DNA from: Rhynchosporium graminicola
Lineage: Eukaryota; Ascomycota; Leotiomycetes; Helotiales; Ploettnerulaceae
Length of the DNA: 64,000 bases
Direction of reading: 5' to 3'
NCBI GenBank assembly: GCA_900074885.1
Contig: FJUW01000011.1
Coordinates: forward strand, 124,001-188,000
Each line of letters begins with the position of its first letter. The first letter of the stretch is position 1. The position numbers were made by a program, and so were the translations under genes. Positions 35,639 to 48,878 of this stretch are shown piece after piece. The notes beneath the pieces were generated by a model. The model had not been told where the DNA came from and did not search any database. It saw nothing but the letters and a program-made list of their open reading frames with translations.

Positions 35639-38600
35639 CTACCCCCCCCTCCGAAAAAAGCTCGCCCTCGAGCGTTAGTCTATCTCCTTATTACTATTAA
35701 GGTAGTTGTAATTATTAATTCTATCGTAGAAAGCTTTTAGCTAATTAGGTAGTCTAGTAGGAGGTCTAGCTTACGTTAGGTTATTAAGGTGGAATTATTA
35801 CAGCTTAGCGGGAGCGTATTTAACGTCTATAGTGTTGTACTATATGAGATCGACGTCTTGATTTAACTAGGAAACTCGGTATAAGAGGCTATTACGCTAC
35901 TTGCGGTACGTAAGTATATCTTCGATCTCCTATTTATTATCACTAGTGATATTAATAGGTAGTAGCAGCAGTAAGGTTTATCCTAGTAAGGGGTCGTTTA
36001 GATGCTTCCGTAGCTTAGTAGTAGGGAATACGTTATATACTTTCATACTAGTAGGGAGCTCTAGATAATAAGAGCTTCCGACCTTTTTAATTACGCGGAA
36101 GGGTCTATTAGTTAGGAAGTCAAGTTTTTTACTAAGTCGAGTACTCGTAAAGTAGCGTATATCTAGCTAGATAAGGTCGTCTATAGTGAAGTCGACTTTA
36201 TAGCGTGAGCGATTATAGGATTAGGATATCTTAGCTTATATACGTTAGAAGCTAGATTAAGCAGTAGTCTAAGCGTCATGTAAGCGATTAGCGTAATCTA
36301 GAGCTTACTAAGTATTTAACTTATTAGTAAGCGTAGCAGAGTTAGGTAAGTCTTTCTAATTCTAATTAACACGGGGTATATATTTATAAACGACTTCAAA
36401 GGGTAAGAGACCTCTAAGGGATTCGTAAGGGAGAGTTATCTAGGCGTAGTCTATAATAAGTAAGGATTCCGACTAGTCGTCTTAATAGTAAGAGATAAAA
36501 AGTTGTAATCTGCGTTAGAGATATTAGTTATAGATCTCTATTTAGCTATCTATTTGCGGGTAATCTGCTGCAGAAAGCTATCTTTTAGTACTAAGAATTA
36601 TAATAACTATAATCTAAAAACAGGAAACGAATTAAGGCCCTCTATCAGAGGTAATTATTAATAGAGCTCTGAAATAGCGGTATATATAGTATAAGTAAAG
36701 CTTTATAAGGTCGCGCGTATTAGAGGTCTTTCGGTATAGAATACTAATTGCTTATTTACTAAAATAGTCGATAAATATAAGAATATTATTATAGCTATAT
36801 TTATCGCGGTTAAAGCTATAGTAGTCGACTGTAATATACTCCTATAGACGTGATAGTACAGGCAGAGGTTAGAGGAGGCTCGGTTTCTTATTACGCGGCA
36901 CTTGAATTCGTTAGTAAGTATAATAGTTATAGTAGTACTAGTTAATAGTTAAAGCGATTCCGTACTACTAGTATTATAATACTAGTAGTTATAAGGTCTT
37001 CTTTAAACTTAGATAAGAAGTCTCTAATCGGTCGTGTACTTCGCGTATAAGTAGCGTGCGAAAGTATAAGACGTTAGGTATAATTAGTCTTCCTTCATAG
37101 AGTAGAAGATCTTTTTCTATAGTTAGTTTTCTAGGAGTAGTAGAGAGAGCTTATTTCTATAGGGCTTAGAGTAATAGCGTAGTGCGATTAGCGTTAAGTA
37201 CTTACTATACTATAGAAAAGACTAGCGATAGGTTAGCGACTTCTAAGGCGTTAATAAGCTTAAAGTTATCTATAGAGTCGGAGCTATTCCGGAGGTTACT
37301 TATAAGTAGTACTAGATCGATTTAGTCTTCGCGTAGTAGCTACTATAAACGCTAAGTTCTTTTAGCGTTATTCTAGTCGTCTAATTTATTTATTCTGTAA
37401 GAGAGAGCGTTAGCGAGTGGATTATATTTCCTAGGTCGATAGGTAATTATAAAGTTATAATCTGCGAGTAGCTCGGCTTATCGGGCTTATTATGCGTTTA
37501 GCTATTTAGAGGTTATGAAGTACTTAAGAGCTTTATAATCAGTGATAACGCGGACTTAATACGGTACGCTTATGAGCTCGGATCTCTAGTTACTAAAAGA
37601 TTATATAATTGCGAGTATTTCCTTATTATAAATAGCGTAATTGAGCTCGGCAAGTAGTATAGTCTTAGAGAAGTAAGCTACTAGGAACTAGTCTTCGTCG
37701 TGCTATTACGATAGTATACCTGCTATTACTCTATTACTAGCGTCTATTTCGATCATATAAGGTAGATATTACTAATAATAATAGAGGAGTAGTACCGAAG
37801 TGAGAGTATGCTTTAGGTAATTAAAGGTATCTTTATACTCCCTAGCGAACCGAAATGATATATTGTTTTTAGTAAGTTATATAAGAGGTTTTGCGATAAT
37901 TCTATAGTCCTTAATGAATCGTTAGTAGAAGTTATAAAAGCTTAAGAATAATTATATACTCTTAACTATAGTTAAGTAATTCTAAGATTATATAATATTA
38001 ATCTTCTTAGGGTTTACCTCGATCCTAGAAGTAGAGATAATAAATCTAAGGTATTTAGTGCGAGTAATATTGAATTTATACTTCTTAAGGTCGGCTTATA
38101 ATCTAGCGTCTTGTAATTATTATAGTACCTTATATATATGTAATTAATACTATAGTAGGTCGTTAGAGTAGATTAGAATATCGTCTAGATATACTATATA
38201 GAAGTTGTCTAAGTAGTCGAATAAGACGTTATTTATATATTACTAGTATATCGCAGGGCTATTAGTTAGACCGAAAGGGAGTACCTTATACTTATATGTA
38301 TCGTAACAGGTCCGGAAGGTTATATACTCTTTAGAGGCTAGATCTATTCGAATTCGGTAGAACACCTAGCGAATATCTAGTTTAGTGAATATCTTAGCAG
38401 TAGAGATTCTAGCTAGCGTTTTATCGATTAATAGCAGTAGATATTAATCCTTCCTCGTGAGGTTATTAAGTGCGCGAAAGTCGATATAGAATCTTAGACT
38501 TCTATTAGATTTCTTAACGAAAAGAATAAGTATAGCGTATAGTACTTAAGAAGGTTCGATGAAACCTTTAGCTAAGTTATTAGTAATATATACCTTAACG

Positions 38601-41600
38601 ACTTCAAGTTCTTCAGCTGATATCTTATATAAGGGGGAGTATTTAAGGTTCTTCTTAGCCCCTTTCTTAAGCTTAATTCGGTGATCGTATAAGTGATAAG
38701 GAGGGAGAATATCGCTAGCTTCCTTAGAAAAGACGTGTGCCTACTAGCTATACTCGTGAGGGATCTATAGTTCTGAATCTAATTCGCTTAAGCTAATAGC
38801 AAATTACTAGGCGGTTTTATAATATTCCGTAAGGTCGATAGTTAAAGATACGATAGTAGTATTATATTACTAAACTGCGATTCGGTTGTTAAGAAGCTTA
38901 TCTATCTCGTGAAGGGTAGTAGAGAAGATCTTATCGTTAGAAGACTTCTAGCGTTTATATAAGAGATAGAAAGCTAAGCTACTAATCGTATAAATCTCTA
39001 GCGTAAGAGGCTCTAGAAGAGGTCTAAGCATACGAGGTGATCTTTATCACTTCCGAAATATCGTAGTAGTTGTTTTTATACTTTAAGTAGCTTCTGTTAA
39101 GTCGCGAGGCGGTATTCTGAGTAACTATTAGTCTATAGTATGAATTACACGGGCGTAGTCTTATACGTAAGTCTTTAACGTAGAGACTTCTAATTAGGGT
39201 TAAAGTGGAGATTTACGCGGAATATAAGCGATAATATCACTGAATTATACGCACTTCGGCTGTGTATTAGTAGTCTCTCTAGAGTATAAAGACCTCTCTT
39301 TACTACTCTATTCTCGTTCTTCAGATAATAAACACTTAGGCTTATCGTATCTATAATAAGTAGTATAAACGCCGGAGAAACGGTCCTAACTGATCGGTAG
39401 TAGTAATAGAGGGTTAGTTACTTATGGAATACTCTCTAGGAGAGAGTTTTAGATATTTTTATAGCTATAAGTCTCCCTAGAAATGCGCTTCCGAGCTAGC
39501 AATAGTCGTTTAATAATAGAGATAGAGTTAATAATAGCTCGAATATTAACAGGAGAGTTAGCTGCGCTTTGCTATTCCTCGTACGCTTCCTAGAACTGAT
39601 TAAGGCGTTCGTTTCGTTCGTTAGTATCGTGTTAGTAGCGCTAGTAAGTACGGTATTTACGTAAGTCCTTAATCTCGATCGGAGAGCTAAAAACGTTACT
39701 AAGAGGAGTATATAGTAGCTAAATGATCTATCGTTTAGAGGTATCTAAGAGTACTTAATGTTCCGAAAGCTAGGTCCTTCCGAGTATAATACTATAGTTT
39801 CAGAGAGTAGTAATAAGAAAGGGGATAAATACCTGAACGCGACGATCTACTATCAAATTGAGTATCGTATAGTAACTGATAGTACTACTATTAACGCTAT
39901 TAAAGCCTTTAATAGGGATTACGTTTAGTAGAGGGTGAATTAAAGGTTTTAAGAAGAAGGAAAAGGATTTAAGAAAAGAATAATTAATAAAATAGTATCT
40001 ATTAGCTCTAGAATCGAGAAGTGCGGGTAGCTTATACGAGAGTCTATTCTTAGTAAGAGTAGAACGTATAGTAAACGATTAACTACTAAGAAGCTTCGTA
40101 AGGTTAAGATATTGCATATCTCGTATACTACCTAAGAAGGAGTCTTTCCTTAAGCGTAGTCTTTTACTAGCGGTTTAATATACTCTTAGGCGTTATCGTA
40201 CATTTCTTCTGGCTCGCTATTAACGTCGTTATTAGCGTTAATTGCGTTGATTCGATGCGGAGTATTAGGTCGAGCTAACGACGAGCGTAGGTATAAGGTA
40301 AGCGTAAAGTAACGAGGAGTATTCGCCGGCGATTATGCACGAGGCGTATTATTTCGTATAGAGTATAGTACTTATTTACTAGTCGTACTAATATTCTCGG
40401 GCGTAGGAAGACTAATTTGCGGATGAGAAGAGGAGTTAGTACTACGGCGCTAGGAGGAGGTATTTATAGGGCGTTCCCGAGTCGCGCTAGCCTTAGCCGA
40501 AGACTCGGAATAGTAAGTCTTTTCAATGAATTAACCTTAGTCTTTAGCTTATATAGCCTTAACGTATTCTTCTAGTATCCTTGACGTTCGGTACTATTAG
40601 AAGAGCTATTTCCGTAGCTATACAGGTAGCTTCTCCTGTAAGTCTATTTTCAGAGTCGATTAATTATTTACTCTAGCTTTACGAGCTAGCGTACGAAACT
40701 CGTAGTAGAATATCTAGAAGGTCTACTTATAATCTATCTTTAGCGCGGAGTAGCTAGCTCTTATAGTTTATTAGTCGTATAGATTAGATAAGAAGGAGAC
40801 GAGTTAAGTGATTATATCGAGTGAATCGATTATACTGCTTTCTTTATTATATTCTAGTTCTAAGAACGAGGGTTCCAGGTAAGTTCTAGCTATTCCTTCT
40901 GTTTAGTTAAGTAACTAATCTTTATAGTGATCTTCGTTAATAAAGTAGCTAGAGTAGCGCCGGAGGGCGTTACGTATCTGCACTTCCTAGAGTTTTAGAG
41001 AGTAGTCGATTCTATTAGAGAGCTTATTTAGAAGGTTCAGTATCTTCTCTATACGCGTAGCGTATAATATTAACGATATTCCTCCGGTAGATTATTCTCG
41101 ACGACGATTATTAGGCGTAAGAGTAGCGTTATCTTCTTCGATTAATAGTAGTAGTATTATACGCGATTGAACGTTATTAAACGATATAGACTTAGTAGAG
41201 CGCTAGGTAGTTAACTAGCGTAGTTCTAGGAACTCGTCTTATAACTAGCGTAGTTCTGCAGATAGGTTAGCGTTTGATTATCTCTCCTCCGCGAGCTTCC
41301 TTTCTACCTCTTATAGCTAGTGAGCGTAGTCTTCCTATGAGTTACTTATAGTTACTATTAATATAGGGGTATTATCAGGGAGGTTTAGCGATTCAGTGAG
41401 TTCGTTAATTATAGTAGGAGTTAGGGAGCTTAACTCAGACGAGGCGTCGTCGCGAGTACTCTCTACTATAGAGAGAGGTAGGTTATAGCGAGTATTACGA
41501 GTCGCTGAAGAATAAGAAGTAGAGGGAGTCAGAGAACCGGTAGTCGATTTATTAGACTTAGGTTACTTCGGTTTAGGTGCTATTCTTCAAGTTTATACTT

Positions 41601-41717
41601 AGTATAGGCCTTCTCTGTATAGCGTAGTCTCCTGCGTTTAGTAGCTCTAGGCATAGAGGTATAATATAAGTAGATATTTACTATCTTCCTAGACGTAGGT
41701 AAAAGAGTTATAGATAA

Positions 41718-41952
41718 TATAACACTTACTCTAGAAAGGTCTTAAAACTACCTGAGTAATAAGACCTTATATTGCTATGAATATGAAGTAGTAAGAATCA
41801 CTTAAGAATCTATAACTAAGGAGTGAAGAAGTAGAGAGAGAATAGAAGTATATACATGAAAAGGGGCCCCTAAACTCTACTCGTGTAATCTCGCTTAGCA
41901 GTAAGTGTTTCCACCAATAGGGAGAGACCTCCAAACCTGACCAGTCGTCACA
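41718..41952 (-). repeat. 5' LTR of element C
   Basis: Partner of the LTR at 35404-35638; on the minus strand it starts TGTGACGACTGGTCAGG, unmutated, whereas the partner reads TATAACGACT. Confidence 0.9.
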
Positions 41953-41957
41953 TTTAT

Positions 41958-44900
41958 AAGAGAATAGAAGTATAGCGTATAAGCTATAAATAAGCTATTA
42001 GTAAGCTACGAGCTAGCTAATAACTTCTTCTAGACTCGTGATCCCGGTTCACGAGAGGAGGATAATATCGCTTATAATATAACTAAGTAGAACTAGATCG
42101 ATAAGTAAGCACGTTAAGAAGTAAGAGACTTACTCTATAAAACTAATATTAACTAGATCTCTGCTACTACTATATATAACTTCTACTTCTACTAAAAGTA
42201 CTAAAATAAAGGGAATAGTTTAGAAGTTTTCGTTACTTCTATAAAGGAAATTCAAGATAAAATTTAATACTACGAAGATACTTAAGCTACTAATAATATC
42301 GAGTTATACGCACTCGATAAAGGCCTGACGACTAATAAAGCTAGGGAAGCTAAGTACTAGGAGAATAATAAGATAATTAAAGAAAAACTCCTTATAAAAT
42401 AGAAGGAATTTAAAAGTCTATTCTTAGCTAGAGCTTCTAATGATCTAGCGGAGAGAAGACTTATAGTAGATTATAAGATTAAACTTACTAGGGAAAATAC
42501 CTTAACTATAGAGCTACTTCGCTATATGCCTAATAAGTACTTAGCTAAAGCTAAGCGATATATTACTGAAAATCTCTATAAAGGGTTTATTATACTATCG
42601 ACTGCTCCTTAAGCTATACTAATTCTTATAGCTAAGAAAGTAAGTAGTAAGCTCTATTTCTATATTAACTTTCGTAAGCTAAATAAGCTTACTTAGAAGG
42701 ATCCTTACCTGATTCCCTTAATGGATAAGATAATAGTAAGAATCTCTAAGGTAAAGATCTTTACTAAAGTTAATATTTAGTAAGCCTTTTATAAGATACG
42801 TATATCTAAGGACTCGGAGGATTATATTACCTTTCGCACTTAATATAGTACGTATAAGTATAAGATGCTTCCCTTCGGACTTACTAATAGCTTAGCTACC
42901 TTTTAACGTTTTATTAATAATATATTAATAAAGCACTTAGATAACTTCTACCCGGCTTATCTTAATAATATCTTAATATACTCGGATTCGTAAGTAGAGT
43001 ATAATATCTACGTTCGTAAGGTTCTTAAGATTCTACGAGCTTATAGTCTTTAAGCTAATATTAAGAAGTCTGAATTTAGTATTACTTATACGAAATTCTT
43101 TAGCTTTATTATTAGAGTTAATAGAATCGAAATCGACCCCGAGAAGATTAAAGTTATTAAGAACTAGGAATACGCTAATAATATCTATAGTATTTAAAGT
43201 TACTTTAGTTTCTATAACTTCTACTATCGATTTATTAAAGACTATAGTAGTATTTATTACCTCCTTACTTTCCTTACTAGGAAAGATATCCCTTTTCGCT
43301 TTGAAAATAAGTATTAGGAAGCTTAGGAGCGCTTCTATTAAGGTCTCTAATTAGCTCTAATTCTATATTACTATAATCCTTTTGAAGAAACTAGACTTAA
43401 AACTAACTCTTCTAATAAGGTAATAGCTAGTATACTCTTATAACTTTAAGATAATAGTATATTTTATCTAATTAATATCTTCTTAAAAACTATAATCGAT
43501 ATAGAGCTAAATTACTTAATATATAATAAAGAGCTCTTAGCGATCTTCCGTCCCTTTTAATAGTATAAGCTTAAGCTACTAGGTATATAGAAGACGATCT
43601 ATATCTATATAGATTACTATACCTTAGAGTATTTTATAATAATAAAAGACCTAAATATATAATAAGTAAAGTAAGCTGAATTCTTTATCTAATTCTACTT
43701 TAAGATTATATACTAAATAAGGATTATAAATACTCTAACTAATACGCTATTACGCTATAATTAGGACCTCTCTCCGCTAGAAGCTAGAAAGCGCGCACTT
43801 CGGAACTAATAGCTAATCCTAAATAATAAAATTAGTAATAAAGTGCTTTAAGACCTCTAGGACTCGCTTATAATTACTAAATTCTATTACGAGCTTTCCC
43901 TAATAAGAACTCCTAAGACTTTCCTATAAGCTGAAACCTATGACTTTAGCTTACTAGTAGAATTACTTACGAGTAAAGACGAAGAGTTCCTTATAAGGGA
44001 AGCTCCTAATACTACTACTATAGTTACTTACGATATCGAGAACTATAATATTATTAACTAAGTCTTTTTAGCTAATAAGAAGTCTCCGGAGCTAAGACCT
44101 CTTTAGGAGGAGGTAAGATAGAAATATCCTAACTATTAGTTAATCCGCAGAAAGCTCTTCTTTTAAGAGTATTTAGAAGTCCTTACTAAGCCTCTAGAGC
44201 TACGAATAGTACTTATTCGCTATATTTATACGTAACTATAAGTAGTATATACTAGGAATACGAAAGTTAAGCTACTTCTTAGTCGTAGCTACTACTAGAG
44301 GAGTATAATAGCGGATATTATATACTATATTATAAATTATAGCTATATACGAATAAAAGCGAAAAGAGATAAGACCCCTAGGTTCCTCTATCTCTTACTA
44401 ATCCTAGTATAACCTTACTAGTACTTTACGATAGATTTTATTAAGTTACTATTAGATAAGAGTAGCTTCGACGCTATATTTATAATTATAAATAGATTAT
44501 TAAAGAAACTAGTATCTATTCCTTATTATAAAACGATTATAGCTAGATAGATAGCTAAGCTCTTTATTATCTACTAGAGCTATTACTTTAGTATAATCGA
44601 TTTAATCGTTTCGGATCATAGACTATAGTTTATTTTAAGCTTCTAGAATAAGTATTACTATATCCTTAGTATAAAAGTTAAGCTAATTATTATATATAAC
44701 TCGAATATTAATAGCTAGATCGAAATTATAAACTAATAGATTAAGTAAAGATTATATCTTTTCTATACTTATTATTAAGATAACTAGAGCTTATTACTCT
44801 TAGTAATAGATATCGCGTAGCTTATACTTCCTTACGAGTTACTTAGTAATATATCTTCGTTTTAGCTACTTAATAGCTATAAAGTAAGAACCTCTTAGGA

Positions 44901-45640
44901 CCTTATTAATCTAATACCTCTAGTAACTACTACTAAGGCTATTAATCGAGAGGACGCTCTTTATATAGCTACTCAGATAATAGCTACTACGGAATTCGCT
45001 AAATCCTCGCTTAAGAGTTAATAGGATAAAATAGAGCGCTTAGCTAATCGTAGTCGCTATAAGGTAGATTAGAATATTAGAGATAAAGTTATAGTTTCTA
45101 TAGTAAATTAGAAGATAGATAGACTTTCTAGGAAGCTCTCTAATAAGTAGTATAAGCTAGTAGAAGTACTAGAAAAAGTAGGGGAGAGTTAGAAGCTTAA
45201 GCTACTAGAGGAATAGTAAATCTATTCTATTTTCTACTTATACTTACTATATAAGTATACTAAAAACTTATTACTAAGATAAGTATAATAAGTACTAGTA
45301 CTAATTTAGCTATTTCCGGAGTAAGATAAGTAGGAGATCGAAACTATCTTAAGCTTAAGGATTTCTCGTAGTATCTTATAATACTAAATTAAGTAGATAG
45401 AAGCTAATAACGATCTCGAATAGTACTCTTACTTAGATATTATAATAGCTTCTCACTTACTTAAGCGTTTCTACCTACGATACCTAGTAGTAAAAGGACT
45501 ATTATAACTCCTCCCGAAGTAGCTAAAGGCATATAATAATAGTATTAATAACTATAGCGAATTAAAAGATAATATACTTATAATAGCTACTACTTATATA
45601 TAGTTCTTTAAGAAAGAGAGAGGGAATTAGTGTTTTTATC
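41958..45640 (+). pseudogene. Pol of element B (RT, RNase H, integrase, chromodomain)
   Basis: The RT motif reads YLNNILIYSDS at 42958-42990 (both catalytic Asp changed to Asn). The integrase core is visible as DFIKLLLDKSSFDAIF (about 44434-44490) and IVSDHRL. A chromodomain-like end follows (about 45330-45480: IETILSLRISRSIL..., EANNDLE, PHLLKRFY in relaxed form). Chromodomains target integration to heterochromatin, consistent with the nesting here. Confidence 0.8.
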
Positions 45641-45689
45641 GGATTTTTTAAGCTTCGAGGACGAAGCCCTTCTCAGAAGGGGAGGGTAA

Positions 45690-45920
45690 TATTATAATCT
45701 ATACTATAAAGACCTCAGGCTCCTAGGTATTATAGTAGGTAGAGCTAGCGGAATATAGTTAGTACGTACTAGAGGATAATTAGTTAGTATAGCCCTATAG
45801 TTATACCTAGAGAGAGAGTCGAGAGTAGAAATCTCCTCTTTATCTTTTCTTCCCTTTACTTAGCGTACCCTTAAGGGCGAATATAATTCGTTATCGACTC
45901 CCTGTGCCTCTGCTATAATA
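45690..45920 (+). repeat. 3' LTR of element B
   Basis: Starts TATTATAATCTATACTATA where the 5' copy has TGTTACAGTCCATACTATA, so it is RIP-changed at four positions in the first 19 bases. Confidence 0.9.
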
Positions 45921-46375
45921 TTCTCTAGTCGAGATAGTAAGGCGTTTTAGCGCGAAGGGAGTATTAGCTTATACTAGAGTAGAAGTATATACGTATAATA
46001 CAGGAGTAGTTTATCGAGGGGCTAAGCTTAGAGACTAGTAAGGGGTAGAACTAGTAGAGGTCGTAGTAGTAATAGTAGGCTTATAATACTATACTTAGAT
46101 AGTAGCTTTCTCGAGATAAGTATATTCTGAGTTATAATAATACTTAGTATTAAAAGAAAGTAAGGATCTAACTATAGTAATATAGTCCTTATTTTATATT
46201 AGTTTAATAATAAGAGTTAAAAAATATAAAGATAATATAATCTTATCTTATATATAGAAGAACTACTCTTTCTTTTTAACTTTACTTTAGATAATAGCGC
46301 TTTAAAATCGACTACGAAACTCAGCGAAAGTCTCGCGGGTATAGCTAAGTTATTATATTTCTAAGTAATAGAAAG

Positions 46376-46689
46376 TATTATAGTAATTATTGCGAGGATA
46401 TGGGTCTTGGCATGGATCAGGTGATTGTAGTCACGTGCATAGTCCGTGCGGATATTCCTAGATAATATCTTCTGTCGGCTCTCCATAGTAATTAGTACTA
46501 TAATGCAACTAATATCATTTAACTACTTTATGCCTTACTCTGAAGATCAACGTAACCTTACTATAGGTTATAAGCCCCGATAGCCAGAAGTAGAATAGTA
46601 CTCAAAGAAGCAGTAGTACTATGATTCTTAATAGTAAGCGTCGAACTGTTTCTTAGTACTAAGGGTAGAGATTCAAGTTGCGAGCTTCC
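46376..46689. other. RIP-sparse island, possible E 5' end
   Basis: Unlike its surroundings this stretch keeps many CA and TG (GGTCTTGGCATGGATCAGG). It lies between the broken gag of A and element F, and once F is removed it runs directly into the Copia-type gag at 48879. It may be the 5' LTR and leader of element E, or host DNA; a GGTTATAAGCCCCGATAGCC stretch at about 46567 could be a primer-binding site. No second LTR is in the window to test this. Confidence 0.35.
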
Positions 46690-46891
46690 TGTAATAACAC
46701 AAGACTCAAGGCGGTATATAAGCAAGAATAAACAAGTAGGGAGGCTAAGAGCGATCTTATATAGTCTAGTACGAAGGAAACAGAAAGATAAAGAGCTCTA
46801 AAGGAGTCTAAACCTTCTATATATAAAAGGAAAGTATACCTAAGGCACAAATACTAGCCCGTATCTGCCACGTATACTATACGCTATTATA
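46690..46891 (-). repeat. 3' LTR of element F
   Basis: Preceded, on the minus strand, by the polypurine motif AGAAGGGAGTAA. Starts TATAATAGCG where the partner has the original TGTGACAGCG. An open frame at 46659-46850 inside it is chance. Confidence 0.85.
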
Positions 46892-48676
46892 TTACTCCCT
46901 TCTAAGATAAAAGCTCGCCCTCGAGCCTTTAAAAGTAAATAAAAAACGAAAGAAAAGATAGTTAAATCAAGTCGAATTCTAAATAAAATCTAAGTAATTA
47001 TTAATCTAAAGCGTAAGATATAAATTACTCCTTCTTCGTCTTTAATATTAGATAATCGCCCTTATAGTAACTATACTTCTTATAGTAGTAATACTATACT
47101 TCCTCGATAGGTATTAAGGGCTCAGAAGATATACTAACTATCAGTAGAGCTAGAGTAGCTCGAGGTATTAAAAGTAGTCGAGAGAGTTCTAAATCGAGTA
47201 CTATAAGAGAAGAGACTATAGCTAAATAATTAGTCTTCTAAGAGTACTTAATTAGAGCGGCAGCTATATATAGCTATATAGTAAGCTTCGGCTAGAGGTA
47301 AAAGTACTACTCTAATTTAGCTATACCTCCGAGAATTACCGAGCTTTAGAACTTTACACGGAATTATAAAAAGGACTTCTTTTTTATTAAAAGCTTATGA
47401 AATTCAGTCTAATACTACTCCGTTTCGAGTCCGGAAAAGTAATAAGAAGTAAGTACTAAAATTATCTCTTTAGTAGAAAAGAAAGGCATAATTTCCAAGA
47501 GATACTATAGTTCTAAGTAACCTCTTATAAGGCTAGAAGTAGAGCTCTAGACTAGCGCTTTATAAGTACGCGTAATCGGGTATTAGTCTGAATTAACTTC
47601 TAGTTAGTCCTAAATAGAAGCACGCTATTAGCTAAAAGATAAGTTAATCCTTATATTAAGATTATCGATACTTTCAGTTAGTTACGACTTACCGGAGGTC
47701 TATAAATTATTAATTAAAGAGCGTTTAAGAGTAAGTTCTATTAGTAATTATAATACCGAGTTTACCGAAGGTCTAAGGTTTATCGATTATACCTAAGTAC
47801 GTAAAAACTCGGCAAATATCTATTCGATACGACTAATACTAATAGAAAGCTCCCGAGTAGTCGATTCTATTTATAATTAATAGTCTTTAATCGATTGAAG
47901 TAATTCTATAGTAGGTACGGAATCGGAGGGGCTACGAAAGTATTCCGGTGAAGCCGTAGGAGCTAGCTAAGCCTTCTTAGGAGGTATAGTATTAAGTAAG
48001 TAAGGCTAAGCGAAAGTAATAGAATACTTGAAAGTTATAAAAGAAGCGAAAGTCGAAATCGAATTCTGAAGAAGCCGAAAGATTAAGGAGAGTTAGATAT
48101 CTTTATTAAGTAGATATAGAAAGTATTAAATTAAAAGTTCTAATAGAAAGAGGTCGATTCTACTAAGGGGGATAAATTATACTAGAGTATAAGGATTATA
48201 AGTCGAATTCCGATAATTTCCGCTAAGATAATAAGCTACTTCGTCCTAGCCTAAAAGTAAGGTTTTTCGCTATTAGAGCTGCTTTCGGAAGGTTAAAGTC
48301 GGGTAAGAGGATAATAAATATTAGGGCCTATAAGGAAGTTTCTACTTAAAATTCGTCTGCTATTTTACTTCGTACGCACGAAAGAACGAGTTTCGAAGTA
48401 TCCGAGAGTGACTTTATAGTAATACTAGTGCTTCTAAGGCTAAATTATATTCAAATTCCTAGCTATCCGAGAGATCTCTAGAATCTCGGCTCTTTTAAAA
48501 ACCTAACTATCGAATTCGTAATTAATAGTACTAACTATTTCCGTATAATTCCGAAAATCTAAAGTAAGTAGAGATAACTTAGCGAAAAGCTCCCTAGTAG
48601 TTATATATACGAATCGAGTTTTCTAAGTAAGATATTATTTAATACTATCCCCAGTAGTCTTAATCTTTCTATTTAA

Positions 48677-48878
48677 TATAACGATATAAGACTTAAAGTA
48701 GTATATAAGTAAGAATAAATAAGTAGGAAAGCTAAGAGCGATCTTATATAGTCTAGTACAAAGGAAATAGAAAGATATAGAGCTCTAAAGGAGTCTGCAC
48801 CTTCTATATATATAAGGATAGTATGCCTAAGGCACCGATACTGGCCCGTATCTGCCACGTATACCATGCGCTGTCACA
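48677..48878 (-). repeat. 5' LTR of element F
   Basis: Starts TGTGACAGCGCATGG on the minus strand. An open frame at 48673-48867 mirrors the one in the other LTR and is likewise chance. Confidence 0.85.

Larger units (their letters stand above)
35404..41952 (-). mobile_element. Gypsy element C, nested in B
   Basis: LTRs of 235 bp at 35404-35638 and 41718-41952, flanked by TTTAT (35399-35403 and 41953-41957). On the minus strand gag begins near 41650 with a fairly open frame (STTGSLTPSTSYSSATRN...), reverse transcriptase keeps an intact YLDDILIYSN at 38162-38191, and RNase H shows MIEIDASN (about 37690-37740). A polypurine run (eight C on +, 35642-35649) precedes the 3' LTR. It has fewer RIP hits than its host B, but is still broken. 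Confidence 0.9.
32478..45920 (+). mobile_element. Gypsy chromovirus B, split by element C
   Basis: LTRs of 231 bp at 32478-32708 and 45690-45920, flanked by the target duplication TTCTC (32473-32477 and 45921-45925). Without C it is about 6.9 kb. A polypurine tract GGGGAGGG (45680-45687) precedes the 3' LTR. On + come gag, protease, then (after C) reverse transcriptase, RNase H, integrase and a chromodomain. All parts carry TAA/TAG stops and Cys-to-Tyr, Asp-to-Asn changes of the RIP kind. Confidence 0.9.
26793..46375 (-). mobile_element. Gypsy chromovirus A, split by element B
   Basis: Occupies 26793-32477 and, beyond element B, 45921 to about 46375. On the minus strand the order is gag (RETFAEFRSRF at about 46330, interrupted by B), reverse transcriptase (YLDNILIYSE at 30788-30822), integrase, and a chromodomain-like end (about 28330-28620: RGNLKYxVSx...PDL-type). 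The first Asp pair of the RT active site reads D-N, as expected from G-to-A mutation. The 5' LTR and gag start are missing at the 46375 junction. Stops are throughout; it is dead. Confidence 0.75.
46690..48878 (-). mobile_element. Compact LTR element F (non-autonomous)
   Basis: LTRs of 202 bp at 46690-46891 and 48677-48878, flanked by CTTCC (46685-46689 and 48879-48883). Only 1.8 kb lies between them. On the minus strand a gag-like frame starts at 47987 (ATG changed to ATA: PPKKA...LAPTASPEYFRSPSD...TRELSISISRIE), and I see no protease, RT or integrase. It probably depends on a relative, perhaps the A family, with which it shares the 3' half of the LTR and the leader. Confidence 0.85.

Noticed and set aside
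46659..46850. 63-residue frame on -
   Set aside because: Lies within the F 3' LTR and is mirrored by 48673-48867 in the other LTR; chance frame in repeat DNA.
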